From: Saccoglossus kowalevskii | Taxonomy: Eukaryota; Hemichordata; Enteropneusta; Harrimaniidae | Direction of reading: 5' to 3' | NCBI RefSeq assembly: GCF_000003605.2 | Contig: NW_003135827.1 | Coordinates: 62,001 to 126,000, forward strand | Length of the DNA stretch: 64,000 bases | Shown here: positions 48,419 to 62,040 of the stretch, piece after piece | Position numbering within the stretch: position 1 is the stretch's first letter | Layout of the letters: the number at the start of each line of letters is the position of its first letter | The notes under the pieces: generated by a model | The model's database searches: none | What the model was told of the DNA's origin: nothing | What the model saw: the letters and a program-made list of their open reading frames with translations, nothing else | Program-made: the position numbers and the translations under genes

Positions 48419-51400
48419 ACCCTGGCTACGTGTTAAAATGGTTATGAATTCACTCTGGATAAGTACGTACATAACCGACCAATCGTGGACTTTAATTCAA
48501 TGTGTTGGTCAGGGTTCTGATCCTGTGTATTTTTCGGTGGGTACCGTTTAATTTCACTATCCTGGCTACGTGTTAAAATGGTTATGAATTCACTCTGGAT
48601 AAGTACGTTCAAAACCGACCAATCGTGGACTTTAATTCAATGTGTTGGTCAGGGTTCTGACCCTGTGTATTTTTCGGTGGGTACCGTTTAATTTCACTAT
48701 CCTGGCTATGTGTTAAAATGGTTATGAATTCATTTTGGATAAGTACGTACATAACCGACCAATCGTGGACTTTAATTCAATGTGCTGGTCAGGGTTCTGA
48801 CCCTGTGTATTTTTCGGTGGGTACCGTTTAATTTCACTATCCTGGCTACGTGTTAAAATGGTTATGAATTCATTTTGGATAAGTACGTACATAACCGACC
48901 AATCATGGACTTTAATTCAATGTGTTGGTCAGGGTTCTGACCCTGTGTATTTTTCGGTGGGTACCGTTTAATTTCACTATCCTGGCTACGTGTTAAAATG
49001 GTTATGAATTTCATTTTGGATAAATACGTACATAACCGACCAATCGTGGACTTTAATTCACTGTGTTGGTCAGGGTTCTGACCCTGTGTATTTTTCGGTG
49101 GGTACCGTTTAATTTCACTACCCTGCCTACACGTTAAATTGGTTATGAATTCATTTTGGATAAGTACGTACATAACCGACCAATCGTGGACTTTAATTCT
49201 ATGTGTTGGTCAGGGTTCTGACCCTGTGTATTTTTCAGTGGGTACCGTTTAATTTCACTACCCTGGCTACGCGTTAAAATGGTTATGAATTCATTTTGGA
49301 TAAATACGTACATAACCGACCAATCGTGGACTTTAATTCAATGTGTTGGTCAGGGTTCTGACCCTGTGTATTTTTCGGTGGGTACCGTTTAATTTCATTA
49401 CCCTGGCTACGCGTTAAAATGGTTATGAATTCATTTTGGATGATAAGTACGTACATAACCGACCAATCGTGGACTTTAATTCAATGTGTTGGTCAGGGTT
49501 CTGACCCTGTGTATTTTTCGGTGGGTACCGTTTAATTTCACTACCCTGGCTACGCGTTAAAATGGTTATGAATTCATTTAGGATAAGTACGTACATAACC
49601 GACCAATCGTGGACTTTAATTCAATGTGTTGGTCAGGGTTCTGATCCTGTGTATTTTTCGGTGGGTACCGTTTAATTTCACTATCCTGGCTACGTGTTAA
49701 AATGGTTATGAATTCATTTTGGATAAGTACGTACATAACCGACCAATCGTGGACTTTAATTCAATGTGTTGGTCAGGGTTCTGACCCTGTGTATTTTTTG
49801 GTGGGTACCGTTTAATTTCACTATCCTGGCTACGTGTTAAAATGGTTATGAATTCATTTTGGATAAGTACGTACATAACCGACCAATCGTGGACTTTAAT
49901 TCAATGTGTTGGTCAGGGTTCTGACCCTGTGTATTTTTCGGTGGGTACCGTTTAATTTCACTACCCTGGCTATGCGTTAAAATGGTTATGAATTCATTTT
50001 GGATAAGTACGTACATAACCGACCAATCGTGGACTTTAATTCAATGTGTTGGTCAGGGTTCTGACCCTGTGTATTTTTCGGTGGGTACCGTTTAATTTCA
50101 CTACCCTGGCTACGCGTTAAAATGGTTATGAATTCATTTTGGATAAGTACGTACATAACCGACCAATCGTGGACTTTAATTCAATGTGTTGGTCAGGGTT
50201 CTGACCCTGTGTATTTTTCGGTGGGTACCGTTTAATTTCACTACCCTGGCTATGCGTTAAAATGGTTATGAATTCATTTTGGATAAATACGTACATAACC
50301 GACCAATCGTGGACTTTAATTCAATGTGTTGGTCAGGGTTCTGACCCTGTGTATTTTTCGGTGGGTACCGTTTAATTTCACTACCCTGGCTACACGTTAA
50401 AATGGTTATGAATTCATTTTGGATAAGTACGTACATAACCGACCAATCGTGGACTTTAATTCTATGTGTTGGTCAGGGTTCTGACCCTGTGTATTTTTCG
50501 GTGGGTACCGTTTAATTTCACTACCCTGGCTACGCGTTAAAATGGTTATGAATTCATTTTGGATAAATACGTACACAACCGACCAATCGTGGACTTTAAT
50601 TCAATGTGTTGGTCAGGGTTCTGACCCTGTGTATTTTTCGGTGGGTACCGTTTAATTTCACTACCCTGGCTACGCGTTAAAATGGTTATGAATTCATTTT
50701 GGATATTAAGTACGTACATAACCGACCAATCGTGGACTTTAATTCAATGTGTTGGTCAGGGTTCTGACCCTGTGTATTTTTCGGTGGGTACCATTTAATT
50801 TCACTATCCTGGCTACGAGTTAAAATGGTTATGAATTCATTTTGGATAAGTACGTACATAACCGACCAATCGTGGACTTTAATTCAATGTGTTGGTCAGG
50901 ATTCTGACCCTGTGTATTTTTCGGTGGGTACCATTTAATTTCACTATCCTGGCTACGTGTTAAAATGGTTATGAATTCATTTTGGATAAGTACGTACATA
51001 ACCGACCAATCGTGGACTTTAATTCAATGTGTTGGTCAGGATTCTGACCCTGTGTATTTTTCGGTGGGTACCGTTTAATTTCACTATCCTGGCTACGTGT
51101 TAAAATGGTTATGAATTCATTTTGGATAAGTACGTACATAACCGACCAATCGTGGACTTTAATTCAATGTGTTGGTCAGGGTTCTGACCCTGTGTATTTT
51201 TCGGTGGGTACCGTTTAATTTCACTACCCTGGCTACGTGTTAAAATGGTTATGAATTCATTTTGGATAAGTACGTACATAACCGACCAATCGTGGACTTT
51301 AATTCAATGTGTTGGTCAGGGTTCTGACCCTGTGTATTTTTTGGTGGGTACCGTTTAATTTCACTACCCTGGCTACGTGTTAAAATGGTTATGAATTCAT

Positions 51401-54400
51401 TTTGGATAAGTACGTACATAACCGACCAATCGTGGACTTTAATTCAATGTGTTGGTCAGGATTCTGACCCTGTGTATTTTTCGGTGGGTACCGTTTAATT
51501 TCACTACCCTGGGTACGCGTTAAAATGGTTATGAATTCATTTTGGATAAGTACGTACATAACCGACAAATCGTGGACTTTAATTCAATGTGTTGGTCAGG
51601 GTTCTGACCCTGTGTATTTTTCGGTGGGTACCGTTTAATTTCACTACCCTGGCTATGTGTTAAAATGGTTATGAATTCATTTTGGATAAGTACGTACATA
51701 ACCGACCAATCGTGGGCTTTAATTCAATGTGTTGGTCAGGGTTCTGACCCTGTGTATTTTTCGGTGGGTACCGTTTAATTTCACTACCCTGGCTACGTGT
51801 TAAAATGGTTATGAATTCATTTTGCATAAGTACGTACATAACCGACCAATCGTGGACTTTAATTCAATGTGTTGGTCAGGGTTCTGACCCTGTGTATTTT
51901 TTGGTGGGTACCGTTTAATTTCACTACCCTGGCTACGTGTTAAAATGGTTATGAATTCATTTTGCATAAGTACGTACATAACCGACCAATCATGGACTTT
52001 AATTCAATGTGTTGGTCAGGGTTCTGACCCTGTGTATTTTTCGGTGGGTATCGTTTAATTTCACTACCCTGGCTACGTGTTAAAATGGTTATGAATTCAT
52101 TTTGGATAAGTACGTACATAACCGACCAATCTTGGACTTTATTTCAATGTGTTGGTCAGGGTTCTGACCCTGTGTATTTTTCGGTGGGTACCGTTTAATT
52201 TCACTACCCTGGCTACGTGTTAAAATGGTTATGAATTCATTTTGGATAAGTACGTACATAACCGACCAATCTTGGACTTTATTTCAATGTGTTGGTCAGG
52301 GTTCTGACCCTGTGTATTTTTCGGTGGGTACCGTTTAATTTCACTACCCTGGCTACGCGTTAAAATGGTTATGAATTCATATTGGATAAGTACGTACATA
52401 ACCGACCAATCGTGGACTTTAATTCAATGTGTTGGTCAGGGTTCTGACCCTGTGTATTTTTCGGTGGGTACCGTTTAATTTCACTACCCTGGCTATGTGT
52501 TAAAATGGTTATGAATTCATTTTGGATAAGTACGTGCATAACCGACCAATCTTGGACTTTAATTCAATGTGTTGGTCAGGGTTCTGATCCTGTGTATTTT
52601 TCGGTGGGTACCGTTTAATTTCACTATCCTGGCTACGTGTTAAAATGGTTATGAATTCATTTTGGATAAGTACGTACATAACCGACCAATCGTGGACTTT
52701 AATTCAATGTGTTGGTCAGGGTTCTGACCCTGTGTATTTTTTGGTGGGTACCGTTTAATTTCACTATCCTGGCTACGTGTTAAAAAGGTTATGATTTCAT
52801 TTTGGATAAGTACGTACATAACCGACCAATCGTGGACTTTAATTCAATGTGTTGGTCAGGGTTCTGACCCTGTGTATTTTTCGGTGGGTACCGTTTAATT
52901 TCACTACCCTGGCTATGCGTTAAAATGGTTATGAATTCATTTTGGATAAGTACGTACATAACCGACCAATCGTGGACTTTAATTCAATGTGTTGGTCAGG
53001 GTTCTGACCCTGTGTATTTTTCGGTGGGTACCGTTTAATCTCACTACCCTGGCTATGCGTTAAAATGGTTATGAATTCCTTTTGGATAAGTACGTACATA
53101 ACCGACCAATCGTGGACTTTAATTCAATGTGTTGGTCAGGGTTCTGACCCTGTGTATTTTTCGGTGGGTACCGTTTAATCTCACTACCCTGGCTACGCGT
53201 TAAAATGGTTATGACTTCATTTTGGATAAGTACGTACATAACCGACCAATCGTGGACTTTAATTCAATGTGTTGGTCAGGGTTCTGACCCTGTGTATTTT
53301 TCGGTGGGTACCGTTTAATTTCACTATCCTGGCTACGTGTTAAAATGGTTATGAATTCATTTTGGATAAGTACGTACATAACCGACCAATCGTGGACTTT
53401 AATTCAATGTGTTGGTCAGGGTTCTGACCCTGTGTATTTTTCGGTGGGTACCATTTAATTTCACTACCCTGGCTACGCGTTAAAATGGTTATGAATTCAT
53501 TTTGGATAAGTACGTACATAACCGACCAATCGTGGACTTTAATTCTATGTGTTGGTCAGGATTCTGACCCTGTGTATTTTTCGGTGGGTACCGTTTAATT
53601 TCACTATCCTGGCTACGTGTTAAAATGGTTATGAATTCATTTTGGATAAGTACGTACATAACCGACCAATAGTGGACTTTAATTCAATGTGTTGGTCAGG
53701 GTTCTGACCCTGTGTATTTTTCGGTGGGTACCGTTTAATTTCACTATCCTGGCTACGTGTTAAAATGGTTATGAATTCATTTTGGATAAGTATGTACATA
53801 ACCGACCAATCGTGGACTTTAATTCAATGTGTTGGTCAGGGTTCTGACCCTGTGTATTTTTCGGTGGGTACCGTTTAAATTCACTATCCTGGCTACGTGT
53901 TAAAATGGTTATGAATTCATTTTGGATGAGTACGTACATAACCGACCAATCGTGGACTTTAATTCAATGTGTTGGTCAGGGTTCTGACCCTGTGTATTTT
54001 TCGGTGGGTACCGTTTAATTTCACTACCCTGGCTACGTGTTAAAATGGTTATGAATTCATTTTGGATAAGTACGTACATAACCGACCAATCGTGGACTTT
54101 AATTCAATGTGTTGGTCAGGGTTCTGACCCTGTGTATTTTTCGGTGGGTACCGTTTAATTTCACTATCCTGGCTACGTGTTAAAATGGTTATGAATTCAT
54201 TTTGGATAAGTACGTACATAACCGACCAATCGTGGACTTTAATTCAATGTGTTGGTCAGGGTTCTGACCCTGTGTATTTTTCGGTGGGTACCGTTTAATT
54301 TCACTACCCTGGCCACGCGTTAAAATGGTTATGAATTCATTTTGGATAAGTACGTACATAACCGACCAATCGTGGACTTTAATTCAATGTGTTGGTCAGG

Positions 54401-56345
54401 GTTCTGACCCTGTGTATTTTTCGGTGGGTACCGTTTAATTTCACTACCCTGGCTACGTGTTAAAATGGTTATGAATTCATTTTGCATGAGTACGTACATA
54501 ACCGACCAATCGTGGACTTTAATTGAATGTGTTGGTCAGGGTTCTGACCCTGTGTATTTTTCGGTGGGTACCGTTTAATTTCACTACCCTGGCTACGCGT
54601 TAAAATGGTTATGAATTCATTTTGGATAAGTACGTACATAAACGACCAATCGTGGACTTTAATTCAATGTGTTGGTCAGGGTTCTGACCCTGTGTATTTT
54701 TCGGTGGGTACCGTTTAATTTCACTACCCTGGCTACGCGTTAAAATGGTTATGAATTCATTTTGGATAAGTACGTACATAACCGACCAATCGTGGACTTT
54801 AATTCAATGTGTTGGTCAGGGTTCTGACCCTGTGTATTTTTCGGTGGGTACCGTATAATTTCACTATCCTGGCTACGTGTTAAAATGGTTATGAATTCAT
54901 TTTGGATATTAAAAAGTACGTACATAACCGACCAATCGTGGACTTTAATTCAATGTGTTGGTCAGGGTTCTGTCCCTGTGTATTTTTCGGTGGGTACCGT
55001 TTAATTTCACTACCCTGGCTACGCGTTAAAATGGTTATGAATTCATTTTGGATAAGTACGTACATAACCGACCAATCGTGGACTTTAATTCAATGTGTGG
55101 TCAGGGTCTGACCCTGTGTATTTTTCGGTGGGTACCGTTTAATTTCACTATCCTGGCTACGTGTTAAAATGGTTATGAATTCATTTTGGATAAGTACGTA
55201 CATAACCGACCAATCGTGGACTTTAATTCAATGTGTTGGTCAGGGTTCTGACCCTGTGTATTTTTCGGTGGGTACCGTTTAATTTCACTATCCTGGCTAC
55301 GTGTTAAAATGGTTATGAATTCATTTTGGATAAGTACGTACATAACTGACCAATCGTGGACTTTAATTCAATGTGTTGGTCAGGGTTCTGACCCTGTGTA
55401 TTTTTCGGTGGGTACCGTTTAATTTCACTATCCTGGCTACGTGTTAAAATGGTTATGAATTCATTTTGGATAAGTACATACATAACCGACCAATCGTGGA
55501 CTTTAATTCAATGTGTTGGTCAGGGTTCTGACCCTGTGTATTTTTCGGTGGGTACCGTTTAATTTCACTATCCTGGCTACGTGTTAAAATGGTTATGAAT
55601 TCATTTTGCATAAGTACGTACATAACCGACCAATCGTGGACTTTAATTCAATGTGTTGGTCAGGGTTCTGACCCTGTGTATTTTTCGGTGGGTACCGTTT
55701 AATTTCACTACCCTGGCTACGCGTTAAAATGGTTATGAATTCATTTTGGATAAGTACGTACATAACCGACCAGTCGTGGACTTTAATTCAATGTGTTGGT
55801 CAGGGTTCTGACCCTGTGTATTTTTCGGTGGGTACCATTTAATTTCACTACCCTGGCTACGTGTTAAAATGGTTATGAATTCATTTTGGATAAGTACGTA
55901 CATAACCGACCAATCGTGCTCTTTAATTCAATGTGTTGGTCAGGGTTCTGACCCTGTGTATTTTTCGGTGGGTACCGTTTAATTTCACTACCCTGGCTAC
56001 ATGTTAAAATGGTTATACATTCATTTTGCATAAGTACGTACATGACCGACCAATCGTGGACTTTAATTCAATGTGTTGGTCAGGGTTCTGACCCTGTGTA
56101 TTTTTCGGTGGGTACCGTTTAATTTCACTACCCTGGCTACGTGTTAAAATGGTTATGAATTCATTTTGGATAAGTACGTACATAACCGACCAATCGTGGG
56201 CTTTAATTCAATGTGTTGGTCAGGGTTCTGACCCTGTGTATTTTTCGGTGGGTACCGTTTAATTTCACTACCCTGGCTACGTGTTAAAATGGTTATGAAT
56301 TCATTTTGCATAAGTACGTACATAACCGACCAATCGTGGACTTTA
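48419..56345. repeat. Array segment between hybrids 14 and 15 (about 56 standard units)
   Basis: This is the longest stretch without a hybrid. Three units carry insertions at the same GGATAAG site: GGATGATAAG (49438), GGATATTAAG (50701) and GGATATTAAAAAG (54904). The T-type block at about 52050-52560 is the partner of 20760-21400. ATAGTGG and AAGTATGTAC units lie near 53670-53795. No gene is present. Confidence 0.93.
51923..52563. repeat. Long-range duplicated block, right partner
   Basis: It matches 20760-21400 through GGGTATCG (52047), T-type units, CATATTGG (52378) and GTGCATAACC (52534). It stops at the first GTGCATAACC unit and lacks the second copy of the trimer found at 21601-22020. 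Confidence 0.88.
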
Positions 56346-56454
56346 TTTTGCATGCAGGTAAGGTATACCTACAGACATAACTGTGACATTATGCTTATAC
56401 TCATGTACTAAGACGTTAGTTAACATTTAATATCAGGCAATGCATTGGTTCATT
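56346..56454 (+). repeat. Replacement segment, copy 15 (109 bp)
   Basis: It has the TATAC variant with a one-base loss (CTGTGACATT for CTGTGGACATT) and a private CTCATG. The hybrid continues with a 4-bp insertion giving CTACATGTTTGTTAAAATGG. Upstream is GCATAAG; downstream is CACTCTGG. It is the most diverged copy. Confidence 0.95.
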
Positions 56455-58215
56455 ACCCTGGCTACATGTTTGTTAAAATGGTTATGAATTCACTCTGGAT
56501 AAGTACGTACATAACCGACCAATCGTGGACTTTAATTCAATGTGTTGGTCAGGGTTCTGACCCTGTGTATTTTTCGGTGGGTACCGTTTAATTTCACTAT
56601 CCTGGCTACGTGTTAAAATGGTTATGAATTCACTCTGGATAAGTACGTACATAACCGACCAATCGTGGACTTTAATTCAATGTGTTGGTCAGGGTTCTGA
56701 CCCTGTGTATTTTTCGGTGGGTACCGTTTAATTTCACTATCCTGGCTACGTGTTAAAATGGTTATGAATTCATTTTGGATAAGTACGTACATAACCGACC
56801 AATCGTGGACTTTAATTCAATGTGTTGGTCAGGGTTCTGACCCTGTGTATTTTTCGGGGGGTATCGTTTAATTTCACTACCGTGGCTACGCGTTAAAATG
56901 GTTATGAATTCATTTTGGATAAGTACGTACATAACCGACCAATCGTGGACTTTAATTCAATGTGTTGGTCAGGGTTCTGACCCTGTGTATTTTTCGGTGG
57001 GTACCGTTTAATTTCACTACCCTGGCTACGCGTTAAAATGGTTATGAATTCATTTTGGATAAGTACGTACATAACCGATTAATCTTGGACTTTAATTCAA
57101 TGTGTTGGTCAGGGTTCTGACCCTGTGTATTTTTCGGTGGGTACCGTTTAATTTCACTGTACTGGCTACGTGTTCAAATGGTTATGAATTCATTTTGGAT
57201 AAGTACGTACATAACCGACCAATCGTGGACTTTAATTCAATGTGTTGGTCAGGGTTCTGACCCTGTGTATTTTTCAGTGGGTACCGTTTAATTTCACTAC
57301 CCTGGCTACGCGTTAAAATGGTTATGAATTCATTTTGGATAAGTATGTACATAATCGACCAATCGTGGACTTTAATTCAATGTGTTGGTCAGGGTTCTGA
57401 CCCTGTGTATTTTTCGGTGGGTACCGTTTAATTTCACTACCCTGGCTACGCGTTAAAATGGTTATGAATTCATTTTGGATAAGTACGTACATAACCGACC
57501 AATCGTGGACTTTAATTCAATGTGTTGTTCAGAGTTCTGACCCTGTGTATTTTTTGGTGGGTACCGTTTAATTTCACTACCCTGGCTACGCGTTAAAATG
57601 GTTATGAATTCATTTTGGATAAGTACGTACATAACCGACCAATCGTGGACTTTAATTCAATGTGTTGGTCAGGGTTCTGACCCTGTGTATTTTTCGGTGG
57701 GTACTGTTTAATTTCACTACCCTGGCTATGTGTTAAAATGGTTATGAATTCACTCTGGATAAGTATGTACATAACCGACCAATCGTGGACTTTAATTCAA
57801 TGTGTTGGTCAGGGTTCTGACCCTGTGTATTTTTCGGTGGGTACCGTTTAATTTCACTATCCTGGCTACGCGTTAAAATGGTCATGAATTCATTTTGGAT
57901 AAGTACGTACATAACCGACCAATCGTGGACTTTAATTCAATGTGTTGGTCAGGGTTCTGACCCTGTGTATTTTTCGGTGGGTACTGTTTAATTTCACTAC
58001 CCTGGCTACGTGTTAAAATGGTTATGAATTCATTTTAGATAAGTACGTACATAACCGACCAATCGTGGACTTTAATTCAATGTGTTGGTCAGGGTTCTGA
58101 CCCTGTGTATTTTTCGGTGGGTACCGTTTAATTTCACTACCCTGGCTACGTGTTAAAATGGTTATGAAATTCATTTTGCATAAGTACGTACATAACCGAC
58201 CAATCGTGGACTTTA
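56455..58215. repeat. Array segment between hybrids 15 and 16 (12 standard units)
   Basis: Twelve units with scattered private changes: CGGGGGGTATCG near 56857, CACTGTACTGG near 57157, GTTCAAATGG near 57173 and TTTTAGATAAG near 58034. No gene is present. Confidence 0.95.
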
Positions 58216-58325
58216 TTTTGCATGCAGGTAAGGTATACCTACAGACATAACTGTGGACATTATGCTTATACTTATGTACTATGACGTTAGTTAACATTTA
58301 ATATCAGGCAATGCATTGGTTCATT
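58216..58325 (+). repeat. 110-bp replacement segment, copy 16
   Basis: It has the TATAC variant with a private CTATGACG. The upstream GCATAAG unit has an extra A (ATGAAATTC), which destroys its GAATTC. Downstream is CACTCTGG with ACCGATCAATC. Confidence 0.95.
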
Positions 58326-61300
58326 ACCCTGGCTACGTGTTAAAATGGTTATGAATTCACTCTGGATAAGTACGTACATAACCGATCAATCGTGGACTTT
58401 AATTCAATGTGTTGGTCAGGGTTCTGACCCTGTGTATTTTTCGGTGGGTACCGTTTAATTTCACTACCCTGGCTACGTGTTAAAATGGTTATGAATTCAT
58501 TTTGCATAAGTACGTACATAACCGACCAATCATGGACTTTAATTCAATGTGTTGGTCAGGGTTCTGACCCTGTGTATTTTTCGGTGGGTACCGTTTAATT
58601 TCACTACCCTGGCTACGTGTTAAAATGGTTATGAATTCATTTTGCATAAGTACGTACATAACCGACCAATCGTGGACTTTAATTCAATGTGTTGGTCAGG
58701 GTTCTGACCCTGTGTATTTTTCGGTGGGTACCGTTTAATTTCACTACCCTGGCTACGTGTTAAAATGGTTATGAATTCATTTTGGATAAGTACGTACATA
58801 ACCGACCAATCGTGGACTTTAATTCAATGTGTTGGTCAGGGTTCTGACCCTGTGTATTTTTCGGTGGGTACCGTTTAATTTCACTATCCTGGCTACGTGT
58901 TAAAATGGTTATGAATTCATTTTGGATAAGTACGTACATAACCGACCAATCGTGGACTTTAATTCAATGTGTTGGTCAGGGTTCTGACCCTGTGTATTTT
59001 TCGGTGGGTACCGTTTAATTTCACTATCCTGGCTACGCGTTAAAATGGTTATGAATTCATTTTGGATAAGTACGTACATAACCGACCAATCGTGGACTTT
59101 AATTCAATGTGTTGTCAGGGTTCTGACCCTGTGTATTTTTCGGTGGGTACCGTTTAATTTCACTATCCTGGCTACGCGTTAAAATGGTTATGAATTCATT
59201 TTGGATAAGTACGTACATAACCGACCAATCGTGGACTTTAATTCAATGTGTTGTCAGGGTTCTGACCCTGTGTATTTTTCGGTGGGTACCGTTTAATTTA
59301 ACTATCCTGGCTACGCGTTAAAATGGTTATGAATTCATTTTGGATAAGTATGTACATAACCGACCAATCGTGGACTTTAATTCAATGTGTTGGTCAGGGT
59401 TCTGACCCTGTGTATTTTTCGGTGGGTACCGTTTAATTTCACTACCCTGGCTACGCGTTAAAATGGTTATGAATTCATTTTGGATAAGTACGTACATAAC
59501 CGACCAATCGTGGACTTTAATTCAATGTGTTGGTCAGGGTTCTGACCCTGTGTATTTTTCGGTGGGTACCGTTTAATCTCACTAACCTGGCTACTCGTTA
59601 AAATGGTTATGAATTCATTTTGGATAAGTACGTACATAACCGACCAATCGTGGACTTTAATTCAATGTGTTGGTCAGGGTTCTGACCCTGTGTATTTTTC
59701 GGTGGGTACCGTTTAATTTCACTATCCTGGCTACGTGTTAAAATGGCTATGAATTCATTTTGGATAAGTACGTACATAACCGACCAATCGTGGACTTTAA
59801 TTCAATGTGTTGGTCAGGGTTCTGACCCTGTGTATTTTTCGGTGGGTACCATTTAATTTCACTACCCTGGCTACGCGTTAAAATGGTTATGAATTCATTT
59901 TGGATAAGTACGTACATAACCGACCAATCGTGGACTTTAATTCAATGTGTTGGTCAGGATTCTGACCCTGTGTATTTTTCGGTGGGTACCGTTTAATTTC
60001 ACTATCCTGGCTACGTGTTAAAATGGTTATGAATTCATTTTGGATAAGTACGTACATAACCGACCAATCGTGGACTTTAATTCAATGTGTTGGTCAGGGT
60101 TCTGACCCTGTGTATTTTTCGGTGGGTACCGTTTAATTTCACTACCCTGGCTACGTGTTAAAATGGTTATGAATTCATTTTGGATAAGTACGTACATAAC
60201 CGACCAATCGTGGACTTTAATTCAATGTGTTGGTCAGGGTTCTGACCCTGTGTATTTTTCGGTGGGTACCGTTTAATTTCACTACCCTGGCTACGCGATA
60301 AAATGGTTATTTAATTCATTTTGGATAAATACGTACATAACCGACCAATCGTGAACTTTAATTCAATATGTTGGTCAGGGTTCTGACCCTGTGTATTTTT
60401 CGGTGGGTACCGTTTAATTTCACTACCCTGGCTACGCGTTAAAATGGTTATGAATTCATTTTGGATTAGTACGTACATAACCGACCAATCGTGGACTTTA
60501 ATTCAATGTGTTGGTCAGGAGTCTGACCCTGTGTATTTTTCGGTGGGTACCGTTTAATTTCACTACCCTGGCCACGCGTTAAAATGGTTATGAATTCATT
60601 TTGGATAAGTACGTACATAACCGACCAATCGTGGACTTTAATTCAATGTGTTGGTCAGGGTTCTGACCCTGTGTATTTTTCGGTGGGTACCGTTTAATTT
60701 CACTACCCTGGCTACGCGTTAAAATGGTTATGAATTCATTTTGGATAAGTACGTACATAACCGACCAATCGTGGACTTTAATTCAATGTGTTGGTCAGGG
60801 TTCTGACCCTGTGTATTTTTCGGTGGGTACCGTTTAATTTCACTATCCTGGCTACGTGTTAAAATGGTTATGAATTCATTTTGGATAAGTACGTACATAA
60901 CCGACCAATCGTGGACTTTAATTCAATGTGTTGGTCAGGGTTCTGACCCTGTGTATTTTTCGGTGGGTACCGTTTAATCTCACTACCCTGGCTACTCGTT
61001 AATATGGTTATGAATTCATTTTGGATAAGTACGTACATAACCGACCAATCGTGGACTTTAATTCAATGTGTTGGTCAGGGTTCTGACCCTGTGTATTTTT
61101 CGGTGGGTACCGTTTAATTTCACTACCCTGGCTACGCGTTAAAATGGTTATGAATTCATTTTGGATAAGTACGTACATAACCGACCAATCGTGGACTTTA
61201 ATTCAATGTGTTGGTCAGGGTTCTGACCCTGTGTATTTTTCGGTGGGTACCGTTTAATTTCACTACCCTGGCTACGCGTTAAAATGGTTATGAATTCATT

Positions 61301-62040
61301 TTGGATAAGTACGTACATAACCGACCAATCGTGGACTTTAATTCAATGTGTTGGTCAGGGTTCTGACCCTGTGTATTTTTCGGTGGGTACCGTTTAATCT
61401 CACTACCCTGGCTACGCGTTAAAATGGTTATGAATTCATTTTGGATAAGTACGTACATAACCGACCAATCGTGGACTTTAATTCAATGTGTTGGTCAGGG
61501 TTCTGACCCTGTGTATTTTTCGGTGGGTACCGTTTAATCTCACTACCCTGGCTACGTGTTAAAATGGTTATGAATTCATTTTGGATAAGTACGTACATAA
61601 CCGACCAATCGTGGACTTTAATTCAATGTGTTGGTCAGGGTTCTGACCCTGTGTATTTTACGGTGGGTACCGTTTAATTTCACTATCCTGGCTACGTGTT
61701 AAAATGGTTATGAATTCATTTTGGATAAGTACGTACATAACCGACCAATCGTGGACTTTAATTCAATGTGTTGGTCAGGGTTCTGACCCTGTGTATTTTT
61801 CGGTGGGTACCGTTTAATTTCACTACCCTGGCTACGCGTTAAAATGGTTATGAATTCATTTTGGATAAGTACGTACATAACCGACCAATCGTGGACTTTA
61901 ATTCAATGTGTTGGTCAGGGTTCTGACCCTGTGTATTTTTCGGTGGGTACCGTTTAATTTCACTACCCTGGCTACGTGTTAAAATGGTTATGAATTCATT
62001 TTGCATAAGTACGTACATAACCGACCAATCGTGGACTTTA
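58326..62040. repeat. Array segment between hybrids 16 and 17 (about 26 standard units)
   Basis: Two adjacent 139-bp units share GTGTTGTCAGGG (59111 and 59250) and the uncommon T115 with ACGCG combination, a tandem copy of a one-base-deleted unit. CTACTCG units lie near 59592 and 60991. The stretch 60322-60575 matches 38517-38770. No gene is present. Confidence 0.94.
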
